Source of the DNA: Methanomethylovorans sp. | GTDB lineage: Archaea; Halobacteriota; Methanosarcinia; Methanosarcinales; Methanosarcinaceae | DNA length: 6,332 bases | Assembly (NCBI GenBank): GCA_020854785.1 | Contig: JAHFZE010000097.1 | Coordinates: 1 to 6,332 of the forward strand | Reading direction: 5' to 3' | Part shown: positions 4,841-6,332 of the stretch, one piece after another | Layout: every line of letters begins with the position of its first letter | How positions within the stretch are numbered: the first letter of the stretch is position 1 | Translations under genes and position numbers: made by a program | Notes under the pieces: model-generated | Told to the model about the DNA's origin: nothing | Seen by the model: the letters and a program-made list of their open reading frames with translations, nothing else | Database searches by the model: none

Positions 4841-6034
4841 ATGCATTACGATGTCATTGTTGTAGGAGGTGGACCCGTTGGTTCAACTGCAGCACGTTAT
4901 GCAGCTCAGGAAGGGGGAAAGGTATTGCTCATCGAAGAACATGCAGTTGTAGGTTCTCCTGTTGGGTGTACCGGCCTGCTCAGCACACGTGCAGTAAAAG
5001 AGTGTGATGTAGAGCCATCGGACGATTTTGTTCTTAATTCCGTTAGAGGAGCTTATGTCCATCCTCCTTCTGAAAGCCCATTACCGATAGACGGAGGCAG
5101 GACAAAAGCGTACGTTGTTTCAAGAAAGATGTTCGACAGAAAGCTCTTCAGGATGGCGACAGATGCCGGGGTTGACGTGATGCTCAGGACACGTGCAGTT
5201 GGAGTGCAGCTCAGCAATGGAGAGCAAACTCTCAGCGTGCTTGAAAGAGGAAAACAAGAAAATATCCAGGCAAAAGTTATCATAGCTGCAGATGGAGTGC
5301 GCAGCAATATGGCAAAGATGGCAGGTCTTGGCAATGTACAGAGGATCATGCCCGGCATACAGATAGAAGCTCCATATCGTTCTGATGATCCTGATTTTGT
5401 AGAACTTTTCATAGGCTCCAGAGCGCCTGGTCTTTTTGCCTGGACGGTACCTGTGGACGAACATATTTCCAGAATAGGGCTGGCAACCGATGGCATCACT
5501 GGCCCTGAAACCTATGAATGTCTCCAGTGGCTGCTTCAACATGATCCCCACATTGCTCCGAGGTACGGAGGCGGGCAAACAGATGTGGTATTTGGGGGTA
5601 TACCTATTGGACCCTTACGCAGGACCTATGCTGATGGAATAATGATCGTAGGTGATGCTGCGGGCCAGGTTAAACCCACATCAGGAGGGGGCATATACAC
5701 AGGTGTCGTATGTGCAAAAATTGCCGCAAAGGTGGGAGTGTCCCTGGATGATGATGCATCTGCAGCCAGTTTACAGCAATACGAGAAAAAATGGAAAGCA
5801 GCTGTGGGAAAAGAACTCAGCATGGGAATGAGGATACATGATTTCATAAAGGGGCTTAGCGATAGCGAGCTTGATGAACTGCTGAGCGCTATGAACACAC
5901 CCTCGATCCTGAACACGATCACAAAATACGGGGATATTGACCATCCTTCAGTGCTCATCAGGAAAATGCTTGACCCAAGAAGGTCAGCTCACATGCTGAA
6001 GCTGTTCACAGCCTTTGCAAAGGCCGTACTGTGA
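4841..6034 (+). CDS. Geranylgeranyl reductase family FAD-dependent oxidoreductase
   Basis: A 397-residue flavoprotein of the family that saturates the geranylgeranyl chains of archaeal membrane lipids; some relatives act on other isoprenoids or as general FAD oxidoreductases. Visible are the N-terminal FAD-binding VIVVGGGPVGSTAA (5-18), GSPVGCTGLLS (38-48) with Cys43 where the family often has a conserved Cys, VIIAADGVRS (146-155), PGLFAWTVP (196-204) matching the substrate-pocket Tyr-x-Trp-x-Phe-Pro motif with Phe and Val in place of Tyr and Phe, and the second FAD motif GDAAGQVKPTSGGG (271-284). Length is normal. It lies two bases after the HAD gene with only a weak AGAG site, so translation is probably coupled. 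The changed pocket and Cys region suggest a paralogue rather than the main digeranylgeranylglycerophospholipid reductase; that is inference. Its 3' end converges on the ACT-domain gene 29 bases away. Confidence 0.92.
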   Translation: MHYDVIVVGGGPVGSTAARYAAQEGGKVLLIEEHAVVGSPVGCTGLLSTRAVKECDVEPSDDFVLNSVRGAYVHPPSESPLPIDGGRTKAYVVSRKMFDRKLFRMATDAGVDVMLRTRAVGVQLSNGEQTLSVLERGKQENIQAKVIIAADGVRSNMAKMAGLGNVQRIMPGIQIEAPYRSDDPDFVELFIGSRAPGLFAWTVPVDEHISRIGLATDGITGPETYECLQWLLQHDPHIAPRYGGGQTDVVFGGIPIGPLRRTYADGIMIVGDAAGQVKPTSGGGIYTGVVCAKIAAKVGVSLDDDASAASLQQYEKKWKAAVGKELSMGMRIHDFIKGLSDSELDELLSAMNTPSILNTITKYGDIDHPSVLIRKMLDPRRSAHMLKLFTAFAKAVL

Positions 6035-6063
6035 AATACCTACCCGGCCATCCAATATAAAGA

Positions 6064-6332
6064 TCAGGATACACTTACTCCTTTGACGCTTTTCAACTTG
6101 AGCAGCTCCTCTACTACTTCTCCTGAAACCTTACTGTCAGTAATGATCGTGAGACGGGGTTCATTCGTAAAATAAGGATCATCCGAAACAGCCTGCCTTA
6201 TACTGACCCCGTGACCTGAGATCACGCCTGTGACATCTGCGATTATGCCCGAATGTGCAGCATCGTCTGGAATTATGATAATTACCCCAAGACCAAGAGA
6301 AGGGGCCACATCCCTTAAAAATGGTATGGAAT
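6064..6332 (-). CDS. ACT-domain regulator of amino-acid metabolism, C-terminal part (runs off right edge)
   Basis: The minus strand encodes 88 visible residues ending at TGA (6064-6066), open to the window edge. After SIPFLRDVAPSLGLGV come strands and turns of an ACT domain: VIIIIPDDAAHSGIIADVTG, then GHGVSIRQAVSDD, then LTIITDSKVSGEVVEELL. The pattern of hydrophobic strand, Gly-Ile-Ile-Ala helix start, and Gly-x-Ser-Ile is typical of domains that bind amino acids and control enzymes or transcription. The Phe-Leu-Arg-Asp-Val-Ala-Pro stretch before the domain resembles archaeal proteins described as predicted regulators of amino-acid metabolism with an ACT domain (COG2150-like), which carry a further N-terminal domain of about 80 residues. 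A GTG at 6309 is an internal valine codon, not the start. Convergent with the reductase gene, with 29 bases between stops and no strong T-run on either strand. Confidence 0.82.
   Translation of the reverse strand, partial: SIPFLRDVAPSLGLGVIIIIPDDAAHSGIIADVTGVISGHGVSIRQAVSDDPYFTNEPRLTIITDSKVSGEVVEELLKLKSVKGVSVS

Noticed and set aside
1..6332. Search for CRISPR repeats, insertion sequences, integrases, toxin-antitoxin pairs or defence genes
   Set aside because: No regularly spaced repeats, terminal inverted repeats, target duplications or matching proteins were seen; the genes are ordinary chromosomal ones.

Overview
The window looks like chromosomal DNA from a methanogenic archaeon, most likely of the order Methanosarcinales. 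The reasons are archaeal promoters (TATA boxes and GAGG-type ribosome binding sites), oligo-T stretches after genes in place of bacterial terminators, a tRNA gene with no encoded CCA, a geranylgeranyl-reductase-family flavoprotein of the archaeal lipid type, and an ACT-domain protein of a kind I associate with methanogens. The genus cannot be fixed from the sequence. I see no insertion sequence, integrase, phage gene, CRISPR array or toxin-antitoxin pair.

Layout, left to right. At the left edge, on the minus strand, is the visible part of a small CDGSH-type iron-sulfur protein that runs off the window. An AT-rich divergent region of about 300 bases follows, with a possible leader hairpin. Then comes a complete DEAD-box RNA helicase (426-1694, plus strand) with a basic tail, and a tRNA-Arg(CCG) gene (1762-1833). 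A spacer with a possible 73-nt fold leads to purC (2034-2747), the SAICAR synthetase of purine synthesis, which has a clear TATA box and a tandem 10-bp repeat in its leader region. Next is a membrane-anchored alpha/beta hydrolase (2875-3819). After it lies a 305-base gap whose left part may be decayed coding DNA and whose right part is a promoter flanked by inverted repeats. That promoter serves a two-gene operon: a HAD-family phosphatase-like protein (4125-4838) and, two bases later, a geranylgeranyl reductase family flavoprotein (4841-6034). Convergent to this, at the right edge, is the C-terminal half of an ACT-domain amino-acid-sensing protein (6064 to beyond 6332, minus strand).

How the genes work together. 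Most units are independent housekeeping genes (RNA remodelling, translation, purine synthesis). The only clear co-transcribed pair is the HAD protein with the reductase, which links a small phosphatase-like enzyme to a flavoprotein of the isoprenoid or lipid saturation family. I found no convincing new multi-gene system. The items most worth a second look are the CDGSH gene that is easy to miss, the paired inverted repeats around the HAD-operon TATA box, the purC leader repeat, and the possibly decayed gene and stem-loop after the hydrolase.
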